DNA from: Bacteroidota bacterium
Lineage (GTDB): Bacteria; Bacteroidota; Bacteroidia; Bacteroidales; FEN-979
DNA: 39,246 nucleotides
Reading direction: 5' to 3'
Assembly (NCBI GenBank): GCA_030706225.1
Contig: JAUZOW010000004.1
Coordinates: forward strand, 1 to 39,246
Of the stretch, positions 31,910-39,246 are shown piece after piece. Numbering within the stretch: the stretch's first letter is position 1; every line of letters begins with the position of its first letter. Below the pieces are notes generated by a model, which saw only the letters and a list, made by a program, of their open reading frames with translations, had not been told where the DNA came from and did not search any database. A program made the translations under genes and the position numbers.

Positions 31910-32864
31910 TCTCCCCTACCCTTCTAAAGAAGATATCCTGAAAGCACATCAACGGATTACTCCTTATATTCATCATACTCCGGTACTTACCTCAAAAACA
32001 CTGGATTCCATGATGAATGCTTCTTTCTTTTTCAAATGTGAAAATTTTCAGAAAACAGGCGCATTCAAAGCAAGAGGAGCTACTAATGCCGTTTTCTCAC
32101 TGGATAGAGAAAGCCTGTCTTTTGGCGTTGCCACACATTCTTCCGGAAATCATGCTCAAGGCCTTTCCCGGGCTGCTTCTCTTGCCCATACCCCGGCATA
32201 TATCGTTATGCCTTCCAATTCCTCCAATGTCAAAGTTGCCGCAGTGAAAAACTACGGAGGAGAGGTGATCTTCTGTGAGCCCACATTGGAAGCCAGGGAA
32301 TCAACGCTTGCTGAAGTAATAAAAAAAACAAAAGCGATCGAAATTCACCCCTATAATAATCCACTGATCATTGCCGGACAGGCAACTGCCGCACTGGAAC
32401 TTCTCCATTCCGTTCCCGGTCTCGATATCATCCTGGCCCCTGTTGGTGGTGGTGGGTTGCTAAGCGGGACAGCCCTTTCCGCATATTATTTTTCACCTGA
32501 TACTTCAGTCATAGGAACAGAACCCGATCAGGCCAATGACGCTTATCTGTCGTTTACAAGTCGTACATTTATTCCCTCAGAACACCCCGATACTATTGCC
32601 GACGGACTTCGTACTTCACTGGGGAGCATAACATTCCCTATTATCCTTAGTCATGTAAGCCAGATCGTCACTGTCAGCGAGCAATCTATCATAAAAGCTA
32701 TGCGATTCGTCTGGGAAAGAATGAAAATACTTATTGAACCTTCTTCTGCCGTTCCTGTTGCTGCAATAATGGAAGACAAAATTGAAATCCGGAAAAAGAA
32801 AGTGGGAATCATTATTTCCGGAGGAAACATTGATCTTGATCATTTACCATGGATCCAAATCTAA
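31881..32864 (+). CDS. Serine racemase/threonine dehydratase-like PLP enzyme
   Basis: A 327-residue fold-type II PLP enzyme without the regulatory ACT domain of IlvA. Motifs are KTGAFKARGA with PLP-binding Lys63, HSSGNHAQ (86-93) and the glycine loop GGGGLLSG (189-196). The segment TEPDQAND places Glu214, Ala218 and Asp220 in the spacing of the metal site of eukaryotic serine racemase. It may racemise serine or deaminate serine/threonine to 2-oxo acids; sequence alone does not choose. The first ATG is at 31881, with Met6 at 31896 an alternative. It overlaps the phosphatase gene upstream and the methyltransferase gene downstream (16 bases), so it is translationally embedded in the dnaA cluster. 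Confidence 0.85.
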   Translation: MIKIMAEKNNLPYPSKEDILKAHQRITPYIHHTPVLTSKTLDSMMNASFFFKCENFQKTGAFKARGATNAVFSLDRESLSFGVATHSSGNHAQGLSRAASLAHTPAYIVMPSNSSNVKVAAVKNYGGEVIFCEPTLEARESTLAEVIKKTKAIEIHPYNNPLIIAGQATAALELLHSVPGLDIILAPVGGGGLLSGTALSAYYFSPDTSVIGTEPDQANDAYLSFTSRTFIPSEHPDTIADGLRTSLGSITFPIILSHVSQIVTVSEQSIIKAMRFVWERMKILIEPSSAVPVAAIMEDKIEIRKKKVGIIISGGNIDLDHLPWIQI

Positions 32865-33571
32865 AAAAAGGAACACTGTATCTTATCCCTGCTCCCATTG
32901 GGGAATGTCTTTTATCAAAGGTCATCCCTTCATACAATCTGGGTATCCTGGAAAATCTCCGGCATTTTATCGTTGAGGACATCCGGACTGCCCGCCGGTT
33001 TTTGAAAAAAGCAATTCCATCTTACAATATCGACCTCGCAACTTTCCTGGTTTTCAATGAACATACCGACCGGAGCCGCCTGGATTTATTCCTTGAACCT
33101 CTCAATAACGGAAATGATACCGGACTTTTATCGGAAGCAGGGTTGCCCTGTATTGCCGATCCGGGTTCGGAAATCGTACGAATGGCCCATCAGTCGGGAG
33201 TTCAGGTAGTCCCGCTATCCGGTCCCTCCTCTTTATTTCTTGCCCTGATGTCATCCGGCTTTAATGGACAACAATTCTGTTTTCACGGATATCTTCCCGT
33301 GGAAAAAAAATCAAGAGCCCGGAAACTCAGGGAACTGGAAAGGGAAATGATTCTGCATGATCAGGCTCAGCTTTTCATTGAAGCCCCTTACAGAAATCTT
33401 CAGCTTTTCCAGTCCATTCTTGAGATTTGTGCTGAAGAAACCCTGCTTTGCATTGCCTCTGACCTGACTCTTTCTACTGAATACATTTCAATGAAACCGG
33501 TGAGGGATTGGAAAAAGATTACTCCTGACATTCAAAAAAGGCCTGCTGTCTTTCTTCTTTACAAAGAGTAA
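32849..33571 (+). CDS. RsmI-like SAM-dependent methyltransferase
   Basis: A 240-residue tetrapyrrole-methylase-fold protein of the RsmI family (COG0313-like). Conserved segments are GTLYLIPAPIGE (8-19), VEDIRTARRFLKKA, LLSEAGLPCIADPG (93-106), VPLSGPSSLFLALMSSG, and QLFIEAPYRN, which follow the E. coli RsmI pattern with changes such as SEAG for SDAG. RsmI 2'-O-methylates C1402 of 16S rRNA near the decoding site. This Bacteroidota version is shorter and diverged, so the substrate is likely but not certain to be the same. It overlaps the preceding gene by 16 bases. Confidence 0.82.
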   Translation: MDPNLKKGTLYLIPAPIGECLLSKVIPSYNLGILENLRHFIVEDIRTARRFLKKAIPSYNIDLATFLVFNEHTDRSRLDLFLEPLNNGNDTGLLSEAGLPCIADPGSEIVRMAHQSGVQVVPLSGPSSLFLALMSSGFNGQQFCFHGYLPVEKKSRARKLRELEREMILHDQAQLFIEAPYRNLQLFQSILEICAEETLLCIASDLTLSTEYISMKPVRDWKKITPDIQKRPAVFLLYKE

Positions 33572-33638
33572 GGATGTTGTAATAAAATTGAAGTTCTTTC
33601 GTCTTTAATTTATTTATTTGGATCAAATATCTATCTAT

Positions 33639-34550
33639 TTGGAAACCATACTTTCCATCCATGGCCTATCGAAGCGATATGGCAGGATACAGGCGGTGAA
33701 TAATCTTTCAATTGAAATTAAAAAAGGACAGGTTTTCGGTATTCTAGGACCAAACGGCAGCGGGAAGACGACTACTCTGAGTACCGTACTCAGTCTGGTT
33801 TCAGCTGATACCGGTTCTTTTGAGTGGTTCGGAAACCCTCCTTGCAAAGAAAATCTGAAACGGATTGGATCCGTAATCGAAAGTCCTAATTTCTTTCCTT
33901 ATCTGACCGCTTTTCAGAATTTGCAGATTGTCGCACAAATCCGTGGAATTCAGGAGAATAAAATTGATGAGGTTTTGCAGGCTACCGCACTGTACGACCG
34001 GCGGAATTCCTATTTCCGGACTTTTTCTTTTGGCATGAAACAACGTTTAGCTGTAGCATCCGCCCTGTTGGGAGATCCAGATGTAATGATTCTGGATGAG
34101 CCCACTAATGGACTGGATCCTCAGGGAATAGCTGGAATCCGGGAAATTATCCTGGCGGTGGCAGCCAAAGGCATTACCATTATTCTGGCAAGCCATCTGC
34201 TGGATGAAGTTCAGAAGATCTGCAGTCACGTTGCGGTTCTGAACAAAGGAAACCTTTTATTTTCCGGGAAAGTAAGTGATGTCCTGGTTGTCTCCGACTC
34301 CTTCGAGCTTGCTTCCCATAATATCCCCGAATTAGTGAAGATACTTTCTCTTCATCCAAAATTCGACAGAGTGGAAGAAAATACCGAAACCGTGGTCGCT
34401 CACTTCAAAGAGCATGTTAACCCCGGTGAATTAAATTCTTTCTTCTTTGAAAAAGGGATGACTCTTTCACACCTTTGCGAGCGTAAACGCACTCTTGAAC
34501 AACATTTTCTGGAACTTTTAGCCGAAAACCAGCATGATCAGACTGCTTAA
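33639..34550 (+). CDS. ABC transporter ATP-binding protein
   Basis: A 303-residue ATPase subunit. It has Walker A GPNGSGKT (37-44), a Q-loop region near IESPNFFPYLTAFQNL, the signature FSFGMKQRLA (130-137 area), Walker B VMILDEPTNGLDP (149-161) and the switch histidine in LASHLLDE. It resembles ABC-2 type exporters of the bacitracin/natA kind. No ATG is near; TTG at 33639 gives the family-like opening METILSIHGLSKRYG, while TTG at 33618 adds seven residues and would overlap a weak promoter element TTTATTTG. It overlaps its permease gene by 17 bases. The substrate is unknown. Confidence 0.9.
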   Translation: METILSIHGLSKRYGRIQAVNNLSIEIKKGQVFGILGPNGSGKTTTLSTVLSLVSADTGSFEWFGNPPCKENLKRIGSVIESPNFFPYLTAFQNLQIVAQIRGIQENKIDEVLQATALYDRRNSYFRTFSFGMKQRLAVASALLGDPDVMILDEPTNGLDPQGIAGIREIILAVAAKGITIILASHLLDEVQKICSHVAVLNKGNLLFSGKVSDVLVVSDSFELASHNIPELVKILSLHPKFDRVEENTETVVAHFKEHVNPGELNSFFFEKGMTLSHLCERKRTLEQHFLELLAENQHDQTA

Positions 34551-35364
34551 AATCGAATTCAAAAAGATCCTGACTTACAAAGTTTTCTGGATCCTTCTGG
34601 GCCTTTATTTCATTTTCCTGACTCTTGGAATATTCCTGGCCGAATTTATGATCAACAATATGATCAACAATATGAACAAGCATTTTCCGATCCCTTTTGC
34701 TCATATTACCCTGTATTTCTTTCCGGATATCTGGCAAAACCTTACCTTTTTTGCAAGCATTCGCTTTATCCTGATTTTCCCGGCTATTGTGATCATCATC
34801 CTGATCACCAATGAATTTACGTATAAAACCATTCGTCAGAATATTGCGAACGGCATGAGCCGCAATGAATTTCTTCTTTCCAAGCTTCAGATCATATTTC
34901 TGCTTTCGGTACTTATCACACTTATACTGGCAGCATCCATCATCATTCTCGGGTTATCTCATTCCGATACCCAGGATTTTACAGGTATTTTCAGGAAAAG
35001 CGCTTTTATATTCGGCTTTTTCATTGAAATATTTTCCTTCATGATTTTTGCCTTTTTTCTCGGGTTTATGATCCGGAATACGGGTATGTCAATTGCCTTG
35101 TTCGTATTGTATACATTGATCATAGAACCCGTCATTTATTTTCTGCTGAAGATTCCTTCCCTTCAACCCAATCATATCAGCACTTACCTTCCGATCAACA
35201 CTATGATCCGGATAACTGAATATCCTTCCATTCCGGTACTCTCAAAAACAATGGGATTCCAGATCCAGGATCATGTCAGCTTTCTTGCATGCATGATCCC
35301 GTTGATCTATTCAGCGGTTATGATCGGAATCGTTCACTGGAGTATGCACAAAAGAGATCTTTAG
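34534..35364 (+). CDS. ABC-2 type transporter permease
   Basis: A 276-residue membrane protein with about six hydrophobic segments: near 12-35, 75-92, 125-148, 163-186, 190-210 and 250-270. It starts MIRLLKIEFKKILTYKVFW, the amphipathic opening typical of ABC-2 permeases. It has no signal peptide and little soluble sequence. With the upstream ATPase, to which it is translationally coupled, it should form a two-component exporter dimer in the inner membrane. Nothing adjacent hints at the cargo. The stop is 10 bases from the convergent M48 protease stop. Confidence 0.9.
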   Translation: MIRLLKIEFKKILTYKVFWILLGLYFIFLTLGIFLAEFMINNMINNMNKHFPIPFAHITLYFFPDIWQNLTFFASIRFILIFPAIVIIILITNEFTYKTIRQNIANGMSRNEFLLSKLQIIFLLSVLITLILAASIIILGLSHSDTQDFTGIFRKSAFIFGFFIEIFSFMIFAFFLGFMIRNTGMSIALFVLYTLIIEPVIYFLLKIPSLQPNHISTYLPINTMIRITEYPSIPVLSKTMGFQIQDHVSFLACMIPLIYSAVMIGIVHWSMHKRDL

Positions 35365-35374
35365 CTTACCGGGC

Positions 35375-36658
35375 TTATGATTCCGGATCGGGAGATTTCA
35401 GTTTTTCCAATGCGGAAAGCCTCTGAAGTAAAGTCGGATGCGAATAATAGAAAAACACATAAGCCGGATGCGGCCTCAGGTTGCTGAGATTATTCACTGA
35501 AAGTTTCTTTAATGCCTCCTGGAGAGAGTCAGGATTGTAATTCTCTCCGGCAAACCGGTCGGCTGCATATTCATGTTTCCTAGATAAGCGGTTCAACCCC
35601 ATATTCAGCAATAAGGAAAGTGGACTGTAAAGAAGTCCAAAGGCCATGACACCCATGTAAAAGCTCTGAGTAACCTCAAGGTTTGAAAATCCAGAAAGAG
35701 AATTGCAAAGCGCTAATGATAAAGGACTTCCCGGACGGATGAACAGGGATAAGATAAATAACATCAATGCTGTTTCCAGCAAAGAAAGGATCATTCCAAT
35801 GGTGGTGTGTTTCTTTTTATAATGGCCGATTTCATGTCCCAAAACGGATACCAGCTCTTCGGTTGTATGATTCTGGATAAGGGTATCATAAAGTACAATC
35901 CTCTTCTGAGGTCCCAATCCTGTAAAATATGCGTTGGATTTTTTTGATCTTTTGGATCCGTCGATAACATAGATATTTTTCAACCGGAATCCGACCTTTT
36001 TAGCAAAACCTTCAATCGAATCTCTCAGAGCTCCCGGTTCCAGCGGAGTTTGCTTATTAAACAGAGGAACGATCAGGTTGGAATAAAACATATTCATAAA
36101 GATCATAAACACTGCAATCACAGCCCATGTCACAATCCAGAAAAGATTGCCGGTTGAATCGTAAATCCATACCACTAAAGCGAGTAATCCGCCTCCGATA
36201 AGGATACTGAGAAGTATCCCTTTAATCCGGTCAAGAATGAAAGTCTTAGGTTTTGTCAGATTGAATCCGAATTTCTCTTCCAGACGGAATGTGTTGTATA
36301 TATCGAACGGAAGTGTCAGGATGTTTGATGCCAGCATAAGAATTCCGAAAAAGAGAAGCGCCAGCAGGATCGGATTTACGGTAATCATCCGGATCCATTG
36401 ATCCAGCCAGGCAAAACCTCCGGCAAAAAGCATGACCAGCATAGCCAGCAAACTCAAAGAAGATACAACGGTTGAAAACTTCATCTTCGCTTTTTCGTAC
36501 TGTTGCGATTTTTTGTATTTATCTTCATCGTAAATACCAACCAGTTCCGTTGGAAGGGTATCACTCCAGTAAGTAGAATTCAACCAATCCAGAATCCTTT
36601 CCAGAAGGAAATCAGCAACCAGAATTCCAACGATAATCCAGAAAAATAAATCTTTCAT
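35375..36658 (-). CDS. M48 family metallopeptidase (Ste24/CAAX-prenyl-protease type)
   Basis: A 427-residue integral membrane zinc protease. The N-terminal half has the Ste24-type membrane domain, including DIYNTFRLEEKFGFNLTKPK. The catalytic site LGHEIGHYKKKH gives His275, Glu276 and His279; the third ligand Glu363 is in RKHEYAADRFAGE. The motif SNAYFTGLGPQKRIVLYDTL is typical of the family. Bacteria do not make prenylated CAAX proteins, so the likely role is membrane protein quality control, as for HtpX; this is inference. It is longer than HtpX and closer to Ste24. It lies 44 bases after the VWA gene and could share its transcript. Confidence 0.92.
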   Translation of the reverse strand: MKDLFFWIIVGILVADFLLERILDWLNSTYWSDTLPTELVGIYDEDKYKKSQQYEKAKMKFSTVVSSLSLLAMLVMLFAGGFAWLDQWIRMITVNPILLALLFFGILMLASNILTLPFDIYNTFRLEEKFGFNLTKPKTFILDRIKGILLSILIGGGLLALVVWIYDSTGNLFWIVTWAVIAVFMIFMNMFYSNLIVPLFNKQTPLEPGALRDSIEGFAKKVGFRLKNIYVIDGSKRSKKSNAYFTGLGPQKRIVLYDTLIQNHTTEELVSVLGHEIGHYKKKHTTIGMILSLLETALMLFILSLFIRPGSPLSLALCNSLSGFSNLEVTQSFYMGVMAFGLLYSPLSLLLNMGLNRLSRKHEYAADRFAGENYNPDSLQEALKKLSVNNLSNLRPHPAYVFFYYSHPTLLQRLSALEKLKSPDPES

Positions 36659-36702
36659 ATTAATTGATTTTAAAAGACAAAGGGTTACAGGGTAAGAGTG
36701 TG

Positions 36703-38778
36703 TTAAGTGATCCCGTAACGTTTTCTAAGGAACCATTCCACAGAAAGCAAAGCAAGAATAATTAAAAATGCCCATAGATTCCCTGTAAGGTCGGTAAATT
36801 GCTGTTGCCGGTAAGATACAGGTTTGATATCCTCTCTTTTATCCAGTATCCTGGATAATTTTTCAAGATCACGGGGATAGATCATTTCTCCATTGTGACT
36901 TGCCGCGATTCTGAACAGGAGGTTATGATCGGCAACAGTATTCATAGCTTCCAGATTTAAAGGAGAAACGATAAACTCACCTTTTTTTGTATAAAGATTA
37001 CGGCCGGCCTTCACTGAAGCGGTAAATTTATAAGTACCCACAGCAAATGAGCCTGTATTTATATAATAAGCTTTTTCCGTTCTGCCGAAAACATAATGAT
37101 AATTCTTATTTTTCTCATCCGTAATCACCAGGTTGACATCAGGTTGATTGATAAGCTCATAGCTTTCGTTGTAAAGTTCCGAATGAAATTCCACCGAATT
37201 ATCTTCAGGGATCTGATTTTCCCATTTCACGATAAAGAAGCTTTTTTCTTCCCGGATGCAAAGGTATTGGGCTATCTTTCCGATTAATTCATCAAACACA
37301 AGATGGTCGCCGTTTTGCTGATAATCCGCAAGGCGCCATTTCCAAATATTTTCCCCGGTGATGACCCCTGTTTTTCGTGATGCAGATGGCATAAACAGAA
37401 TCAGTGGAAAATGGGTGGAAACATTACCAATCTTCTGGGAAAGCAGGATCTCTCCTCCTCCGGAACTCTGATATAGTCCTGCGGGGCTGTTCATGGGCGG
37501 GAAAGACCGGATACCTTCGATAATATTCCTTTCCAGGTTAAAAAATGAAAAATTTTCGTTTGGAATGGCCTGGATTTCATTCAGTCCAGATGAAGAAGTT
37601 TGAATGGTAAGACCCGTTCCCAATGCATTGAAAGCGGGGATAGAGGTTGTGCTTCCCACAATATAGAGCAATGATGCGGAAGATCCCGTGATCCGGGAAA
37701 GATTGTTATATCCGGAAACCGATGGGATCTGGCAAAGGATGATCAGGTCGTATTTTCCCGGGTCGGCTGTAAACTCAGTCATCCTGAATTCATCCACATC
37801 AAAGCGGGAAGAGGCTTCCAAAGCCTGCCGGATTGCTGCAATATCGGGATGAGGGACATCATACAAAATAGCTACTTTTTGTTTCTGATCGGTTACTTCA
37901 ATAAAGATATCCCTGGAATTATTCTTGTCAGTAAATTCTCCCTGAAGAGGTTTCAGGGAAATTGTATAATGCTGGATACCTTTTTCTTTAGCATCCAGCA
38001 TTACATTCACTTTTTGAAGATCTTCCTTGCCCCGGATTGGGATTTTCTTTGAAAAAATACTCTGTCCGCCTTTTTTTATTTCAAGATCCGCTTGTTCTCC
38101 GGCACAACGCATAGCAGCGATCTGGATTTCTAAAGGGAATGGTTCACCAACCTGAACGGTAGGGTTGTAAAGCACATTCCGGAGAATAAGATCGCGATAG
38201 ACTGTAGTATCTCCCAAAGCAATCGTATAAACAGGAAATTTTGCTTTTGTCAGGCTGTAATAGGGATTGGTTCCTTTGTTGAAAATGCCGTCGGTTGCAA
38301 TTATAAGAGCGCCGACATTCCGGTTAAGATAACGACTGGCAAATTCATCTGCCAGGGAAGAGATATCTGTTTGCTTTCCGGAAAAAGAAAAATCAAGGCC
38401 ATCCCGGTTCTTTTCGCTAAACGACCAGTTGATTACATTGAATTTATCTCCGGCATTTTTCAGGAAAGATTTTACTGCTTCAGGGTATTGAGACCGGTAG
38501 AAAGAAGAATCTTTTCCCATAACTATTGAAAGGGAATTATCCTGGGCAAAAAGCAGGATTGGTTTTTCCACATTTTCAGAAGTTTTCCTGACCAGAGGAG
38601 ATAAGAGAAGAAATGAAATAATGAAGACGGAAAGAAAGCGGAAAGCGGTCATAACGGCCATAACCCGGCCAGGGATCTCATTTTTTCCGGTCCTGTAATA
38701 CAAGAGGAAAGCATAAATTCCTCCCAGAATGAGGCAGAAAAGAATGAACCAAACCGGGTATTCCGTTAAGATTCTCAC
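36703..38778 (-). CDS. Membrane-anchored von Willebrand factor A-like protein
   Basis: A 691-residue protein with two N-terminal membrane helices (about 8-27 and 41-61) and one at the C-terminus (about 668-685). Between them is a large extracytoplasmic or periplasmic part. A VWA-type metal site appears complete: DNSLS (Asp80, Ser82, Ser84), Thr137 in KQTDIS, and Asp163 in IATDGIFNKG. Beta-rich domains follow, with a possible amidotransferase-like or Rossmann segment near KVAILYDVPHPDIAAIRQ. It resembles BatA/BatB-like and related Bacteroidota membrane proteins of unknown function. No MoxR-type ATPase lies beside it, as would be expected for a full Bat operon. It is 17 bases after fabG. Confidence 0.78.
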   Translation of the reverse strand: MRILTEYPVWFILFCLILGGIYAFLLYYRTGKNEIPGRVMAVMTAFRFLSVFIISFLLLSPLVRKTSENVEKPILLFAQDNSLSIVMGKDSSFYRSQYPEAVKSFLKNAGDKFNVINWSFSEKNRDGLDFSFSGKQTDISSLADEFASRYLNRNVGALIIATDGIFNKGTNPYYSLTKAKFPVYTIALGDTTVYRDLILRNVLYNPTVQVGEPFPLEIQIAAMRCAGEQADLEIKKGGQSIFSKKIPIRGKEDLQKVNVMLDAKEKGIQHYTISLKPLQGEFTDKNNSRDIFIEVTDQKQKVAILYDVPHPDIAAIRQALEASSRFDVDEFRMTEFTADPGKYDLIILCQIPSVSGYNNLSRITGSSASLLYIVGSTTSIPAFNALGTGLTIQTSSSGLNEIQAIPNENFSFFNLERNIIEGIRSFPPMNSPAGLYQSSGGGEILLSQKIGNVSTHFPLILFMPSASRKTGVITGENIWKWRLADYQQNGDHLVFDELIGKIAQYLCIREEKSFFIVKWENQIPEDNSVEFHSELYNESYELINQPDVNLVITDEKNKNYHYVFGRTEKAYYINTGSFAVGTYKFTASVKAGRNLYTKKGEFIVSPLNLEAMNTVADHNLLFRIAASHNGEMIYPRDLEKLSRILDKREDIKPVSYRQQQFTDLTGNLWAFLIILALLSVEWFLRKRYGIT

Positions 38779-38795
38779 CTGAAAAATAAATTAAA

Positions 38796-39246
38796 TCAGG
38801 TATGCATTGCGCCACAGACGCTGATTACCTGGCCGGAAACATATGAAGAAAGTTCGGAAGCAAGGAAAAGAGCCACATTAGCGACATCCTCCGGTGTCCC
38901 TGCTCTTCTCAGAGGAATTCCATTGATCCATTGATCACGGACATCTTCGGGAAGCTTATTTGTCATTTCAGTAGCTATAAATCCCGGTGCAATCGCGTTA
39001 CAGCGAATGTTTCTTGAACCCAGTTCCTTTGCGATGGATTTGGTAAAAGAAATGATCCCGCCTTTTGAAGCTGAATAATTAGCCTGGCCGGCATTTCCAT
39101 GGACACCCACAACGGAAGCCATATTAATTATTGATCCATAACGTTGACGGATCATAGTCTTTTGAACCGATTTAGTCAGATTGAAAACGGATTTCAGGTT
39201 GACGGTCATAACAAGGTCCCAATCTGCTTCTGACATTCTCATTAAA
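38796..39246 (-). CDS. fabG: 3-oxoacyl-[ACP] reductase FabG, N-terminus cut off
   Basis: The C-terminal 150 residues of a short-chain dehydrogenase; the start lies beyond the right edge, with the frame open to the last base. The visible part opens [20 protein letters not shown], a FabG hallmark, followed by [24 protein letters not shown], with the catalytic Ser, Tyr and Lys, and [14 protein letters not shown]. It reduces 3-ketoacyl-ACP with NADPH in fatty acid synthesis. The end, VSVCGAMHT in type, replaces the common VDGGM. It is followed by the VWA gene after 17 bases. Confidence 0.9.
   Translation of the reverse strand, partial: LMRMSEADWDLVMTVNLKSVFNLTKSVQKTMIRQRYGSIINMASVVGVHGNAGQANYSASKGGIISFTKSIAKELGSRNIRCNAIAPGFIATEMTNKLPEDVRDQWINGIPLRRAGTPEDVANVALFLASELSSYVSGQVISVCGAMHT

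Noticed and set aside
1-39246. Mobile element, prophage, CRISPR array, tRNA or rRNA
   Set aside because: No transposase, integrase, phage protein, regularly spaced repeat or recognisable RNA gene was seen; I could not run a covariance-model search for tRNA.

Overview
The window looks like an ordinary chromosomal segment of a member of the Bacteroidota, probably Bacteroidales or a close relative. Evidence: (i) three secreted peptidases end in type IX secretion (T9SS) sorting domains; (ii) a sphingolipid-type serine palmitoyltransferase is present; (iii) gene orders typical of the phylum occur: bamD-rpoZ-coaBC, DUF6913-dapA, serC-serA-DUF1015, and dnaA followed by a small tyrosine phosphatase and an RsmI-like methyltransferase; (iv) candidate promoters carry the Bacteroidota -7 element TAnnTTTG; (v) DNA is AT-leaning with dense packing. 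No rRNA, tRNA, insertion sequence, prophage or CRISPR array was seen.

Layout. 1-1339 (minus): end of a bamD-rpoZ-coaBC operon, cut by the left edge. 1588-4178 (plus): serine palmitoyltransferase and an unrecognised basic membrane protein. 4183-7341 (minus): DUF6913 protein, dapA and a secreted M14 carboxypeptidase, tightly overlapped; their likely terminator lies inside the convergent membrane-protein gene. 7504-8268 (plus): PhnP-like metallo-hydrolase. 8269-9912 (minus): a peptide-binding lipoprotein, divergent from two tandem secreted M1 aminopeptidases (10030-13964). 13967-19258 (minus): Lon, a GlmU-like nucleotidyltransferase/acyltransferase, ribosomal protein L31 type B with its own promoter and terminator, and a LuxC-like acyl-CoA reductase. 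19335-24161 (plus): an unknown exported protein, then serC-serA, a four-helix-bundle protein and a DUF1015 protein, closed by a bidirectional terminator. 24207-26066 (minus): LTA-synthase-like membrane sulfatase. 26176-27990 (plus): YggS and a DUF3298 exported protein. 27987-28901 (minus): prmC. 28955-29578 (plus): YigZ. 29579-29968: AT-rich gap ahead of dnaA. 29969-35364 (plus): dnaA, small phosphatase, serine racemase/threonine dehydratase-like enzyme, RsmI-like methyltransferase, then an ABC transporter pair. 35375-39246 (minus): fabG (cut by the right edge), a von Willebrand A-type membrane protein and an M48 Ste24-type protease.

How the genes fit together. Most are housekeeping: envelope assembly (BamD), lipid synthesis (Spt, FabG, possibly the LuxC-like enzyme), amino-acid synthesis (DapA, SerC, SerA), proteolysis (Lon, M48), translation (L31, PrmC, RsmI-like) and replication initiation (DnaA). 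SerC and SerA give two steps of serine synthesis, and serine is a substrate of Spt. The three T9SS-tagged exopeptidases plus the peptide-binding lipoprotein suggest extracellular peptide degradation and capture. I did not find a clearly new multi-gene defence or mobile system. The best leads are a terminator hidden in a convergent coding region, the dnaA upstream region with a perfect hairpin and a non-canonical Walker A, interlocked divergent promoters, catalytic-residue changes in SerA and the LTA-synthase-like enzyme, and the unrecognised basic membrane protein next to spt.
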